A DNA stretch of 64,000 bases from positions 27,622 through 91,621 of the forward strand of contig NZ_BAABRU010000021.1 in assembly GCF_039545135.1 (NCBI RefSeq), read 5' to 3'. The DNA is from Herpetosiphon gulosus (lineage in GTDB: Bacteria; Chloroflexota; Chloroflexia; Chloroflexales; Herpetosiphonaceae). This document shows positions 42,324-53,638 of this stretch, piece by piece. Position numbers and translations under genes: made by a program. The number at the start of each line of letters is the position of its first letter. Position 1 is the first letter of the stretch. The notes beneath the pieces were generated by a model. It was given only the letters and a program-made list of their open reading frames with translations. It ran no database searches and was not told the DNA's origin.

Positions 42324-42889
42324 GACCCAACTCCTTAATTAAATGACGCGCTGCGTTAGAGTATAACAGGAATGCGCAAGAACATAGAGCATAGAAGAGT
42401 AGGGCTATTGTCTATTGGCTATTTGTAATGGTTTATCGCGTTAACAACGGCCAGCATGCCCTCACCCCCTGACCCCCTCTCCCGCACGCGAGGCGAGGGG
42501 GAACCACTCCAGGCGTGCTCCCGCCTGCCGCCGTGGGAGAGGGGCTGGGGGTGAGGGCACGAGCACTGGTTGCCAACCCAATGAACCATTACAGCTATTG
42601 ACTATCGGGGATGTATTGGAATATCAAAAATCGATAGCCTATAACCTTGTGAACTTACGGTTTGAAATAGAAATTTTTACTATTCACGCCGCGTCTTGAT
42701 GCTGAGCAATGATGGCTATTGGCTTGGGGCTATTGGCTATCGGAGACGCATTAAACGATCAAAAAGCTATAGCCTTCAGCCTATAGCCAATAGCCATCAT
42801 TGCTCTTGGCGGTTTCAAAAAATCGCTAGCGATTATGCATCGCTTACAGTACACTTTCGAGTAAGAGCTTAATTAAAAGGAGCAACACT
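42324..42889. repeat. Repeat-dense intergenic region with two large inverted repeats
   Basis: No gene is supported over 566 bases. At 42458-42483 and 42535-42558 lies an inverted repeat built from GCCCTCACCCCC and CCCCTCTCCC (imperfect), bracketed by TAATGGTT (42426-42433) and AACCATTA (42584-42591). A second, perfect 21-base inverted repeat occupies 42704-42724 and 42785-42805 and consists of GGCTATTGGCT-type words, which also recur singly at 42405-42425 and 42730-42745. These look like small non-autonomous mobile or repeat elements. Confidence 0.65.
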
Positions 42890-43348
42890 ATGTCAAGCGC
42901 AATTTTATGGATTTCAATCGCGGTCGTAATTGGCTTGATGCTTTGGAGTTGGAGTAAGCGCTCCGAACGGCCCAGCAGCATGATCAACTTCAATCAATCA
43001 CCAATTAATCCAGCTCAACCATCAAGCTTCAATTCAGCCAAACTTGATCAAGCCCAAATTCAGGTGTTGCTAAGCCAAGGCAAAAAGCTTGAGGCAATCA
43101 AACAAGTTCGGCTGCAAACTAGCCTCGGCTTGAAAGAAGCTAAAGATTATGTCGAAGCAATCGAGCGCGGCCTAAGCCCGATCAGCCCAGTGGTGGTTGA
43201 GCCAACAGTGCAGCAACTACCAGAGGATTTGATGCGCGAAGCCCAAATTATTGCTCAGCAAGGCAATAAGATTAAGGCGATTAAACTGGTACGGCAGGCC
43301 ACCAACTTGAGCCTGAAGGAAGCGAAAGACATGGTTGATAGTTGGTAA
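42890..43348 (+). CDS. Membrane protein with two ribosomal L7/L12 C-terminal-like motifs
   Basis: The 152-residue protein has an N-terminal membrane helix (about 4-20, LWISIAVVIGLMLWSWS), a linker, and two helix-loop-helix repeats: GKKLEAIKQVRLQTSLGLKE at about residue 64 and NKIKAIKLVRQATNLSLKE at about 126, both continuing AKDxV. This K-x-x-x-IK-x-VR-x-x-T-x-L-x-LKEAKD-x-V pattern is the signature of the L7/L12 C-terminal domain that contacts translation GTPases. Two membrane-tethered copies are unusual. Role unknown; it could recruit ribosomes or factors to the membrane. Confidence 0.72.
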   Translation: MSSAILWISIAVVIGLMLWSWSKRSERPSSMINFNQSPINPAQPSSFNSAKLDQAQIQVLLSQGKKLEAIKQVRLQTSLGLKEAKDYVEAIERGLSPISPVVVEPTVQQLPEDLMREAQIIAQQGNKIKAIKLVRQATNLSLKEAKDMVDSW

Positions 43349-43352
43349 GCAC

Positions 43353-43386
43353 AAAACCACGCTGGGCCAGAATCCAGCGTGGTTTT
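43353..43386. terminator. Terminator after the L7/L12-like gene
   Basis: AAAACCACGCTGG and CCAGCGTGGTTTT pair perfectly around an eight-base loop; usable on both strands. Confidence 0.87.
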
Positions 43387-43445
43387 GAGGCATGGTTGCG
43401 TCAAGGCGACGCGAGGAGATCCGACAAGCTAGGCTTGTCCGCTGA

Positions 43446-45770
43446 TCAGGCGTTTTTGGCACGCACGGCTAAGGCATGCTCAATTGCCCAAATTGATTGT
43501 GGTCGCATGTACATGCTGGCACGGAAGGTACGTTCGATACCCCATGCTTCTGGCGTGCGGAACCACAATCCAAGTTCGTTATAGGTGGCGTTATAGGCTC
43601 CCCAAGCGGTTTGCCAGCCTTCAAGATCAAGCCCTTCTTGCAGCATCATGGCCGCAATCGCGTAGGTCGTGCCGCTCCAAACTTCGCTGGCTTGGTTCGA
43701 GCTGGTATCAACCGTACCATCTGGATGCATGCCGTTGACCGCACCCAATGCGCCGTTGGCATATTGCATGACATTGAAGCGATAAACCGTTTGCAAGGCC
43801 GAGCGAATCATCTCGTGGGGAGCAACCGCTGGCAAGCCAATTGCGCCTGCATACCATTGGCCCACCAATTGATCGGCCATAATCACTTCGCGCAAATCGG
43901 TATCAGCGGTGTGATAACGGAAATAAGTGCCATTCCAAAGCTTGGTTTCAAAACTTTGGCGGGCTGCCGCCAGCCATTCGCTCCAAGCAGCGGCTTGACC
44001 ATGTTCACCCATGCGTTGGGCCAAGCGAATCGCTGCTTCCAAGGCACAAATCAACAAGCTAGCAGAATAGCTGGCCGCGCCGCTCATGGCCCAGGTATCA
44101 TAGGTTTGGTCGGCTCCGCTATGGTCAAGCAAGCCATCGCCATCGCTATCGAATTGATGAACATATTCCAAAGCAGTTGGAATCGTGTCCCAAGTCGCTT
44201 CCAGCATGGCCTGATCGTTCCACAAGCTCACATCGCGATAAATTCGCAAAATATACTTGAGGTTGAGATCTTTCCAGTTATTGATATCTTGAAAGTCGTA
44301 GGCATTGGTTTTGATTAATGGTTGCTCTTTGGGCGCACCAAGATCATGCGGCAATGCCCCAGCGGCCTTGCGAATCGCTGGAACTTGAGTTGCCACAATT
44401 GTTACAACCGTATCATCAGCATCGTTGACCGTCTTGGAGAAGGCCAAAATTTCGCCACGTTCAAGCTCTGGCCACAGGGCAAAGATGCTCCACGAGCTAT
44501 AGAACGACACATCGAGCGTGCCATAGAAGGGATAATCGTAGCATTCGAGGTAGCTGAACAAGCCCACAGCATCAGCCGCAGGCTCCGGCTCGCCAACCGC
44601 CCGATCAACCCACAACGTCCCACCATCAACCAAATAATAGAGTTCGTTAAAAAGAGCAGATTTATACCAGAGTGGCCGTTGATCATCATTCAGAATTGGG
44701 TTTTGCCAAGCTTCAATTGCCTTGCGCCAAGCATCGGCATTGGTCAAACTAGCAACCGCCAAGGCTTGAGCTTGATCGCCGTTCGTGCCCCAGAAATGGG
44801 TATAGCGCTTGTACCAGCGGCTTTCATCAGCAAACTCGACGATTGGGAAATCCCATGCGAGGCTGAAGGGAAGCACGGCACTAGCACCAGGTGCTAATTC
44901 AAGCGTGACAGCAATCGCCGTTGCGCTACGTTGATCAGCAGCAACCTGTTGGCTGGTTGGATATTCGGCTAATTGACCATCACTAGCAAAATCTTGCCAC
45001 AGCGCGGCAGCATCTTGCGCAACATCCCAGCATGTCCATTGGCTGACGCTAGCCGATTCTGGTGCTTGCACCGCCCAAGCCCATGTGCCATTATGGCTGC
45101 TCAAGGCTTGATCGCTGGATTGGGCCAAAGTTACGCCAACGCTGTTGCCATCGTTCCAAGCGTTGTGTTGACGTTGCAAGGTTAAGCCAGCAGCTTCGAC
45201 CGCACGGGTATGTTCCCACGTCAGCATTAATCCCAAGCGAACAGTTTCGCTGCCACGGTTGGTTACGCGCCACGTAAACACACCAACTGGAAAGCTACTT
45301 TCCTTGAGATTACCTGCCAAGACTGGTGAAAATTGCTCTTGCACCAATTCGAGCGGCCAATCGGGGTGTTGATAATCGAACCAAGCGCGGGGAAAAAGCG
45401 CATGATAATTGCCAGCGCCAACTGGATAATTCCAGTTCCAAGTGCTCAATTCATCAGTATCTGGTTGGGTCGTGCATAAGACTTGGGCGGCTTGTTGACT
45501 AGCAGTTTGCCAGAAAACACTCCATTGATTCGGCCAAACGCTGCGATGTATGTGTTTGCCAACCTCTAAATGCCAGCGTGACCAATCGCCGCGAAAGTTG
45601 CGGCCAATCGCCCCACTGCCCATGCCACCAATTGGCAAACCATGAAAGACTCCATCGTCAATAATCGGCCCATGATCGTGGGCGGCAATCGCCGCATTCG
45701 GATAATCGAGGCCAAGTGGGCGTTGCCACGCAGCGAGAGGAATTGAGGGATGGTGGCGTTGTTCGGTCAT
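43446..45770 (-). CDS. GH116 family glycosidase (beta-glucosidase/glucosylceramidase-like)
   Basis: The 774-residue protein matches the bile-acid beta-glucosidase (GBA2) family: the N-terminal domain opens with FHGLPIGGMGSGAIGRNFRG and WHLEVGKHIH, and the catalytic (alpha/alpha)6 half has YKSALFNELYYLVDGGTLWV (with the likely catalytic Glu), GLFSYLECYDYPFYGTLD and FDSDGDGLLDHSGADQTYD. It lacks a signal peptide, so it acts inside the cell, probably on beta-gluco- or xylo-oligosaccharides brought in by the importer upstream. AGGAG precedes the ATG. Confidence 0.87.
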   Translation of the reverse strand: MTEQRHHPSIPLAAWQRPLGLDYPNAAIAAHDHGPIIDDGVFHGLPIGGMGSGAIGRNFRGDWSRWHLEVGKHIHRSVWPNQWSVFWQTASQQAAQVLCTTQPDTDELSTWNWNYPVGAGNYHALFPRAWFDYQHPDWPLELVQEQFSPVLAGNLKESSFPVGVFTWRVTNRGSETVRLGLMLTWEHTRAVEAAGLTLQRQHNAWNDGNSVGVTLAQSSDQALSSHNGTWAWAVQAPESASVSQWTCWDVAQDAAALWQDFASDGQLAEYPTSQQVAADQRSATAIAVTLELAPGASAVLPFSLAWDFPIVEFADESRWYKRYTHFWGTNGDQAQALAVASLTNADAWRKAIEAWQNPILNDDQRPLWYKSALFNELYYLVDGGTLWVDRAVGEPEPAADAVGLFSYLECYDYPFYGTLDVSFYSSWSIFALWPELERGEILAFSKTVNDADDTVVTIVATQVPAIRKAAGALPHDLGAPKEQPLIKTNAYDFQDINNWKDLNLKYILRIYRDVSLWNDQAMLEATWDTIPTALEYVHQFDSDGDGLLDHSGADQTYDTWAMSGAASYSASLLICALEAAIRLAQRMGEHGQAAAWSEWLAAARQSFETKLWNGTYFRYHTADTDLREVIMADQLVGQWYAGAIGLPAVAPHEMIRSALQTVYRFNVMQYANGALGAVNGMHPDGTVDTSSNQASEVWSGTTYAIAAMMLQEGLDLEGWQTAWGAYNATYNELGLWFRTPEAWGIERTFRASMYMRPQSIWAIEHALAVRAKNA

Positions 45771-45786
45771 GATCCTGTGCTCCTAT

Positions 45787-45807
45787 GTTTGGGTGCTGTG
45801 CCCAAAC
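45787..45807. promoter_or_regulatory. GTTTGGG/CCCAAAC palindrome upstream of GH116
   Basis: GTTTGGG and CCCAAAC, separated by seven bases, lie 17 bases before the GH116 start. It shares the outer half-site of the CelR-like operators in this window but has no central CG, so it may be a hairpin or a divergent operator. Confidence 0.35.
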
Positions 45808-45830
45808 ACTGATCGATACAGATACAAAAC

Positions 45831-45867
45831 GGCGTGCAGACCTCAGCAACGCCAAAGTCTACACGCC
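45831..45867 (-). terminator. Hairpin after the sugar importer operon
   Basis: GGCGTGCAGAC (45831-45841) pairs with GTCTACACGCC (45857-45867), one mismatch. On the minus strand it is followed by GTTTTGTATC, a weak T run, so some transcripts may read on into GH116. Confidence 0.6.
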
Positions 45868-45894
45868 TTTGTTCTGGTTGTTGAGAAAATAAAT

Positions 45895-46788
45895 CTATTT
45901 GACTGCGCCAGCGGTGAGGCCAGCGATAAAACGCTTTTGCAACAGGAAGAACATCGCGGCAACTGGCAGAATAATCACCACCGACGCTGCCGAAAGCAAC
46001 TCGTAGCGATTTTGCGAGCCAGCCACCCCCGTGAATTGGCGAATCCCGACCGGAATCGTTTGAACGTTCAAAACCCATGCAAACAACAATTCGTCCCATG
46101 CAGTCAAGAACACAAAGATCGCGGTTGAAATCACACCTGGGCCTGCCAATGGCATAACGATATAGACAAAGGCTTGGAAGCGAGTTGCTCCATCGACCAT
46201 GGCCTGTTCTTCCAAATCTATTGGAATCGTCGCAAAGAAACTGCGCTGAATCCAGAGCGAGATTGGCAAGAAGAACCCAACATACAGCACAATCGCGCCA
46301 AAATTGGTGCCAATCAAGGGAATTCCAAGGTTATTTTTCATCCAAAGGAAGGTCATATACAACGGAATCAGGAACAGCGTGCCAGGCACTAATTGGGTTC
46401 CCAAAATCGCCATACTCAACCCACCAGCACCCGGAAAGCGGAACCGTGCCAAGGCATAGCCCGACATCGATGCCAAAATCGTGACAACCAGTGTGGTAAT
46501 GCCACAAATAATTAAGCTATTGCTGAAATAGGTACCAAACTTAACCCGTGTCCACATCTCGTTATAATTTTCAAATCGCCAGTCGCTTGGAAAGAAATTA
46601 CTGCCAACTGCGAACTCTTCGCGCGATTTGAACGAGCCAACCACCAAGAAGATAATTGGCAACAACATCAAGGCAATGATCACCAGCAATAAGATATCGC
46701 CACCACGATCAAGTAACCATGCTTTATAGTTAATGGTTGCGCGTGCAGGTCGGGCCGATTCGGCCTTTTTACTGAGCGAAACACCCAT
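45895..46788 (-). CDS. Carbohydrate ABC transporter permease (MalG type)
   Basis: The 297-residue protein has six membrane helices and the EAA loop EEQAMVDGATRFQAFVYIVM followed by PLAGPGV, typical of the MalG/LacG group (CUT1 family). It pairs with the MalF-type permease directly upstream (11-base gap). AGGAGG precedes the ATG at 46788. No ATPase gene follows, so a shared MsmX/MalK-type ATPase must be encoded elsewhere. The likely substrates are cello-oligosaccharides, judged from the neighbours. Confidence 0.88.
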   Translation of the reverse strand: MGVSLSKKAESARPARATINYKAWLLDRGGDILLLVIIALMLLPIIFLVVGSFKSREEFAVGSNFFPSDWRFENYNEMWTRVKFGTYFSNSLIICGITTLVVTILASMSGYALARFRFPGAGGLSMAILGTQLVPGTLFLIPLYMTFLWMKNNLGIPLIGTNFGAIVLYVGFFLPISLWIQRSFFATIPIDLEEQAMVDGATRFQAFVYIVMPLAGPGVISTAIFVFLTAWDELLFAWVLNVQTIPVGIRQFTGVAGSQNRYELLSAASVVIILPVAAMFFLLQKRFIAGLTAGAVK

Positions 46789-46799
46789 AAACGGCCTCC

Positions 46800-47777
46800 T
46801 TATTCAGCCCGCAAGCTATCGCGAAATGCACGATACCAAATGCCAACAAAGACCAACAGCATGCCCATCAGGATCACTGAGGCTGCCGAACCAAATCCAT
46901 ATAAGTGGCGTTCCCACGTTTGGCGGGTAATTGCTGGTACGAGCAAGTCGGCGTATTCGCCTGCGAAACCGGTACCACCGCCAAACATTTGCACAGCGAT
47001 ATTATAGCCACCATAGAAACCATTAATCAAGCCAAACAACACCTGGGTTCCGGCAATCGGCTTAATCAGGGGCAAGGTAATGTGGCGAAAGCGCTGCCAA
47101 CCGTTGGCTCCATCGAGCGAAGCCGCTTCGTAGAGGTCGGTTGGAATCACCTGAATTGCCGCGAGGAACATAATCGTTGTGAAGGGTAAACCCCGCCAAA
47201 CCGTGGCAATTACCAAGGCATACAACGAGTTAGGGCCAATCAACCAAGTAATTGGGGTATCAACGATATTCAAGCCAAGCAAGATTTTATTGGCAAGGCC
47301 ACCTTGTTCAAGCCAAATAAAGTTGAAAATTGTTCCGGTTACAAAGGTTGGCACGACCCACGGCAACAACACAAGGGTGCGGGCAATCCCACGCCAGCGG
47401 AATTCACGATTCAGCAACATGGCCAGAATCAAACCCAAGCCGAGTGTGCCAATATTGGTCCAAATGGTATAGACTAATGTATTTGAGGCAGCATTAATTA
47501 GGCCAGTTACCCGCGAGCTTGCGCCAGCTTCGCCAAGCCCAAAGATCGCGTTGAAGACTTCGATGTAGTATTTTAGCCCAACGAATGGTGCTCGAAGATA
47601 GAGGGTTAAGGTTGTAAGGCGAACATCGAGGAGTGAAAGATACAACCCTTGGACAATCGGAATCAAGTGCACAACCATCATCGCCACAAAGGTTGGAGCG
47701 ATAAATTTATATGCTAGGCTGTTTTGCCGAATCCGTTGCCAGAGTGAGAGTTTATTTTTTTTTGGTGCCAGAGCCAT
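46800..47777 (-). CDS. Carbohydrate ABC transporter permease (MalF type)
   Basis: The 325-residue protein has six core membrane helices and the EAA motif DLYEAASLDGANGWQRFRHI followed by TLPLIKP. It is the larger, MalF-like partner in a CUT1 sugar importer. I chose the ATG at 47777 since GGAGCG precedes it and conserved sequence starts soon after (SLWQRIRQNSLAYKFIAPTF); the frame is open to 47828. The gene lies between the binding protein (78-base gap) and MalG. Confidence 0.88.
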   Translation of the reverse strand: MALAPKKNKLSLWQRIRQNSLAYKFIAPTFVAMMVVHLIPIVQGLYLSLLDVRLTTLTLYLRAPFVGLKYYIEVFNAIFGLGEAGASSRVTGLINAASNTLVYTIWTNIGTLGLGLILAMLLNREFRWRGIARTLVLLPWVVPTFVTGTIFNFIWLEQGGLANKILLGLNIVDTPITWLIGPNSLYALVIATVWRGLPFTTIMFLAAIQVIPTDLYEAASLDGANGWQRFRHITLPLIKPIAGTQVLFGLINGFYGGYNIAVQMFGGGTGFAGEYADLLVPAITRQTWERHLYGFGSAASVILMGMLLVFVGIWYRAFRDSLRAE

Positions 47778-47855
47778 AAACGTCGCTCCATTGCGTGGAT
47801 GCAGTGGTGGACGTGGCGCAGAGAGCAAACACCCTGCGCCACGACACTCGTCCGA

Positions 47856-49316
47856 TTAGTTACCCAACAATTCGTTGACAGTTTGAGCAGCTTGATCCAA
47901 GCGGGTCTTGACAGCTTCAGGGCTGACTGGACCGCCAGCGGTTGCTACATCGTCCCAGAGTGAACCAAGTTGTTCGTTGAGAACGCTCTCAACTTGACCC
48001 CATTCAGCGATTGGAGCTGAGGTTTTGCCCTTAGCAGCAGCTGAGATGAAGACGCTATACAAGGCATCGCTGGCGATGCTAGCATCGGCTTGAGCAGTCT
48101 TGGTTGCTGGCAACATCCCGATGGCTTGGCTGTAGCGCAATTGTGATTCGTTAGCAGCCAAGAATTGAACGAACTTGACAGCGGCATCGGCGTTTTCGCA
48201 GCTCTTCAAGATGGCCAAGTTGCTACCACCAACGAAGGTGTATGAGCCACCAGGACCAGCTGGGAATTCGGCATAGGCCAAGTTGTCGGCCACGGTGCGG
48301 TTAGCCCAGCCACCAGCGTCGGCAGCAGTGCGAGCATTGCTGATCAACCATGGGCCAGTGATCGCGCTGAAGGTGCGGCCATCGCCAAAGCTGGCATCAA
48401 CTTGGGCTGAGTTCAATTCCAAGGTGTTGGTAACGGTCAATTTGCTGCTGTAGAGGTTAGCAAATTCTGAAACCCCAGCCACAGCTGCTTCTGAGTTGAA
48501 GGTTGCTTCGCTGAGATCGCTGCTCAACAAATCACCACCGCTGTTCCAAATCCACATTGAGCTATTTTGCCAAACGTTCCAGTCGTTGCGGCCTGGGAAA
48601 GCGATCCCAGCAACGTCAGGATTTTGTTCTTGGATAGTAGCCAAGGTAGCCTTGAAGCTGGTCCAATCCTTGAAGGCTTCTTCTGGCTTCAAGCCAGCTT
48701 TTTCCAACAAGTCTTTGCGATAGGCCAAAGCGCGAACATCAGCAAACCATGGAATCGAGAACGTGCCTTCCATACCTTGCAATTGTGAGGTTGCCCATGA
48801 AGCGGCGACAAAGCTATCGCTGCCACCCATGGCGGTGATTTCTTCTGCGGTGAATGGGCGTAAGCCACCCATTGCAGCAAAGGTTGGGTTCCAGGTCGTA
48901 CCCAATTGGGTCAGACATGGGCCTTCACCACCTTGAACTGAGGTTTGGATGCGTTGGAAAGCTGCACCCCAGTCGAGCATTTCTGGCTCAACGTTAATGC
49001 CAGGGTTAGCTTTTTCGAAGGCATCGATTTCAGCTTGGATGGCATCAGCTGGAGCAGCACCGTTAGGCATGTGCCACAGCTTCAAGGTAACAACATCGCC
49101 ACCAGCTGGCTCAGCGGTCGCTGGTTCAGCAGTTGCGGCAACTTCGGTTGGAGCATCAGCAGCAGTTGGTTCAACTTGAGCCGCAGTAGTTGCGGTGGCG
49201 GCTGGAGCAGTCGTTGCTGTGGGAGCGGTCTCAGCTCCACCACAAGCAACCAAGATCATTGAAATCAGAGTTAAGAGGCTTAGCCAAGTAATAAACGGAC
49301 GGCGTGAGCGTTGCAT
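47856..49316 (-). CDS. Sugar-binding lipoprotein of the ABC importer
   Basis: The 486-residue protein has a lipoprotein signal (ending SMILVACGG) and a Thr/Ala-rich tether (to about residue 80). The mature part is a cluster B/D-type solute-binding protein: VTLKLWHMPNGAAPADAIQA, FEKANPGINVEPEML and YTFVGGSNLAILKSC. It captures the oligosaccharide outside the membrane. AAGGAGG lies seven bases before the ATG at 49316. A near-perfect CelR-type operator lies 60 bases upstream, so expression should respond to the LacI-family regulator next door. Confidence 0.88.
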   Translation of the reverse strand: MQRSRRPFITWLSLLTLISMILVACGGAETAPTATTAPAATATTAAQVEPTAADAPTEVAATAEPATAEPAGGDVVTLKLWHMPNGAAPADAIQAEIDAFEKANPGINVEPEMLDWGAAFQRIQTSVQGGEGPCLTQLGTTWNPTFAAMGGLRPFTAEEITAMGGSDSFVAASWATSQLQGMEGTFSIPWFADVRALAYRKDLLEKAGLKPEEAFKDWTSFKATLATIQEQNPDVAGIAFPGRNDWNVWQNSSMWIWNSGGDLLSSDLSEATFNSEAAVAGVSEFANLYSSKLTVTNTLELNSAQVDASFGDGRTFSAITGPWLISNARTAADAGGWANRTVADNLAYAEFPAGPGGSYTFVGGSNLAILKSCENADAAVKFVQFLAANESQLRYSQAIGMLPATKTAQADASIASDALYSVFISAAAKGKTSAPIAEWGQVESVLNEQLGSLWDDVATAGGPVSPEAVKTRLDQAAQTVNELLGN

Positions 49317-49375
49317 ACGAATCCTCCTTGATTCCGGCGTTGAGTGAGTTGAACAACTATGTCCATTCGAACTCA

Positions 49376-49393
49376 TTTGGGATCGCTCCCAAA
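49376..49393. promoter_or_regulatory. CelR/CebR-like operator 1 (before the binding-protein gene)
   Basis: TTTGGGATCGCTCCCAAA is an almost perfect palindrome. Its core TGGGATCGCTCCCA differs at one position from the TGGGAGCGCTCCCA box bound by CelR of Thermobifida and CebR of Streptomyces. Confidence 0.72.
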
Positions 49394-49443
49394 AACTCCC
49401 GTGTTCGACAGACCATACGATCTAGTGAATCCGTGGGTGCTGT

Positions 49444-50466
49444 TTAGGCGACCCGTGGCCCGCACGATTGGCGTAAGACTAACGAAGGTGAGAGACGGAT
49501 GTGTTGCTGGAGCGGTGGTCGCCCTTCGAGATGGTCAAGCAACATCGTGGCGGCAGTACAACCAAGCTTCTGAATTGGTTGGTGAATTGTCGTCAGGGCG
49601 GGGGTTGTATAGGCCGCGCCTGGCACATCATCAAAGCCGATCAGCGAAATATCGTGGGGAGCATGTAACCCGGCCTCGTAAATAGCCCGTAAGGCTCCTA
49701 ATGCCATGGTGTCGCTGGCCACAAAGACAGCGCTTGGTCGCTGTTCGAGGCTAAGCAATTGGCGCATTGCAGCATAGCCACCCTCTTGGGTAAATTCGCC
49801 CTCGATCATCAACGAATGCTCGATGGCAACGCCTGCTTGCAATAACGCTTGCTTATAGCCGTCACGGCGATCAATGGCGGTTTTCATCTGCAGTAGGCCT
49901 GTAATCGCCCCAATCCGTCGATGGCCAAGTTGCAATAAATGGCTGACTGCTAGCACTGCCCCGGCCCGATTTGCCACGTCAACGGTATACATTGGCTGCA
50001 TATACGGGTGTTCGCCGATTAAGACCAACGGCATTTGGTCGTTAATCAGCAAGGGTAACACTGGGTCATCAATATCGCTTGAAAGCATCAACAGACCGTC
50101 GGTCATCCGACTGCGTAATACCCGCTGATAGAAATCCCGTTCTTGGGTTCCGGTCACCATCGAAAGCATCACCGAATAATCCCGCTCAGAACAGGTTTCG
50201 GTAATTCCTTGGATAATTAATGGGAAGAATGGGTCAGTGAAGATAATTGCCGAGCTGCGTGGGATCAACAGGGTCACCACATTGGTTCGGCGGCTTGCCA
50301 GACTACGAGCGGCTGCCTGCGGAACGTATTCTTGTTCGCGAATAACTTCCAACACCCGTTGTCGCACTTCGGGCCGCACGCTGGGATGATTGTTGATTAC
50401 CCGCGAAACGGTCGAGCGTGAAACATTAGCAAGTTGGGCTATTTGGCGAATCGTGAGTTGTTCCAC
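49444..50466 (-). CDS. LacI-family transcriptional regulator, CelR/CebR-like
   Basis: The 340-residue regulator has the LacI HTH (residues about 3-50: LTIRQIAQLANVSRSTVSRV, then INNHPSVRPEVRQRVLEVI), hinge helix (AAARSLASRR) and a periplasmic-binding-protein-like effector domain (VVTLLIPRSSAIIFTDPFFP ... SLIGFDDVPGAAYTTPALTT). GTG at 50466 is favoured as the HTH begins at once; TTG at 50481 is possible. An operator-like palindrome lies just upstream (50497-50514), suggesting autoregulation. By analogy with CelR it would be released by cellobiose; the effector is inferred. Confidence 0.87.
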   Translation of the reverse strand: MEQLTIRQIAQLANVSRSTVSRVINNHPSVRPEVRQRVLEVIREQEYVPQAAARSLASRRTNVVTLLIPRSSAIIFTDPFFPLIIQGITETCSERDYSVMLSMVTGTQERDFYQRVLRSRMTDGLLMLSSDIDDPVLPLLINDQMPLVLIGEHPYMQPMYTVDVANRAGAVLAVSHLLQLGHRRIGAITGLLQMKTAIDRRDGYKQALLQAGVAIEHSLMIEGEFTQEGGYAAMRQLLSLEQRPSAVFVASDTMALGALRAIYEAGLHAPHDISLIGFDDVPGAAYTTPALTTIHQPIQKLGCTAATMLLDHLEGRPPLQQHIRLSPSLVLRQSCGPRVA

Positions 50467-50496
50467 GGCGAAACCCCACAAACTGATTTAAATTAC

Positions 50497-50514
50497 TTTG
50501 GAACCGGTCTCAGA
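50497..50514. promoter_or_regulatory. CelR/CebR-like operator 2 (before the regulator gene)
   Basis: TTTGGAACCGGTCTCAGA matches TTTGGnAnCGnTCnCAnA with CG at the centre; the most degenerate of the four sites. Confidence 0.55.
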
Positions 50515-50664
50515 AGTCTTGGGGAGAGAATAAAAGATCTTATGTATTTTGTCAAGCAGTTGTTTTCTGAAAATGCTCTCTAGCTCTCTTAATAGGTATG
50601 TAGTAGCTGTTTAGCCCTTCAGAATAAGCTAAAGCTAAATCTAAAAACTTTTTAAAATTTACGC

Positions 50665-53464
<2,800 letters not shown>

Positions 53465-53638
53465 CCAACGAATCAGCAAATCCTCGGCAATGTTTGCAGC
53501 GAACAATCCGCGCTGTTTTATGCAAGCATTGCCTGGGCTACGCTGGCTAGTTGTATGGAAATAGATAGCTCTGCCGTCGATTGGGCAGAGGTTCGCTTCG
53601 TATTGTCTCTGAACTTTTCATTTACCCAAGGAGTATGT
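53465..53638. promoter_or_regulatory. GH9-GH48 intergenic region with two hairpins
   Basis: GGCAATGTTTGCA (53486-53498) and TGCAAGCATTGCC (53521-53533) form a long imperfect stem enclosing CAGCG/CGCTG. CTCTGCC (53569-53575) pairs with GGCAGAG (53584-53590). Neither is followed by a strong T run, so read-through from GH9 is likely. I see no CelR-like box here. Confidence 0.45.

Noticed and set aside
42458..42558. CRISPR-like appearance of repeated CCCTCACCCC words
   Set aside because: There are only two inverted arms, no regularly spaced direct repeats and no cas genes nearby.
45787..45807. Fifth CelR-like operator before GH116
   Set aside because: The half-sites fit (TTTGGG/CCCAAA) but the spacing is longer and the central CG is missing, so it was not counted with the four operators.
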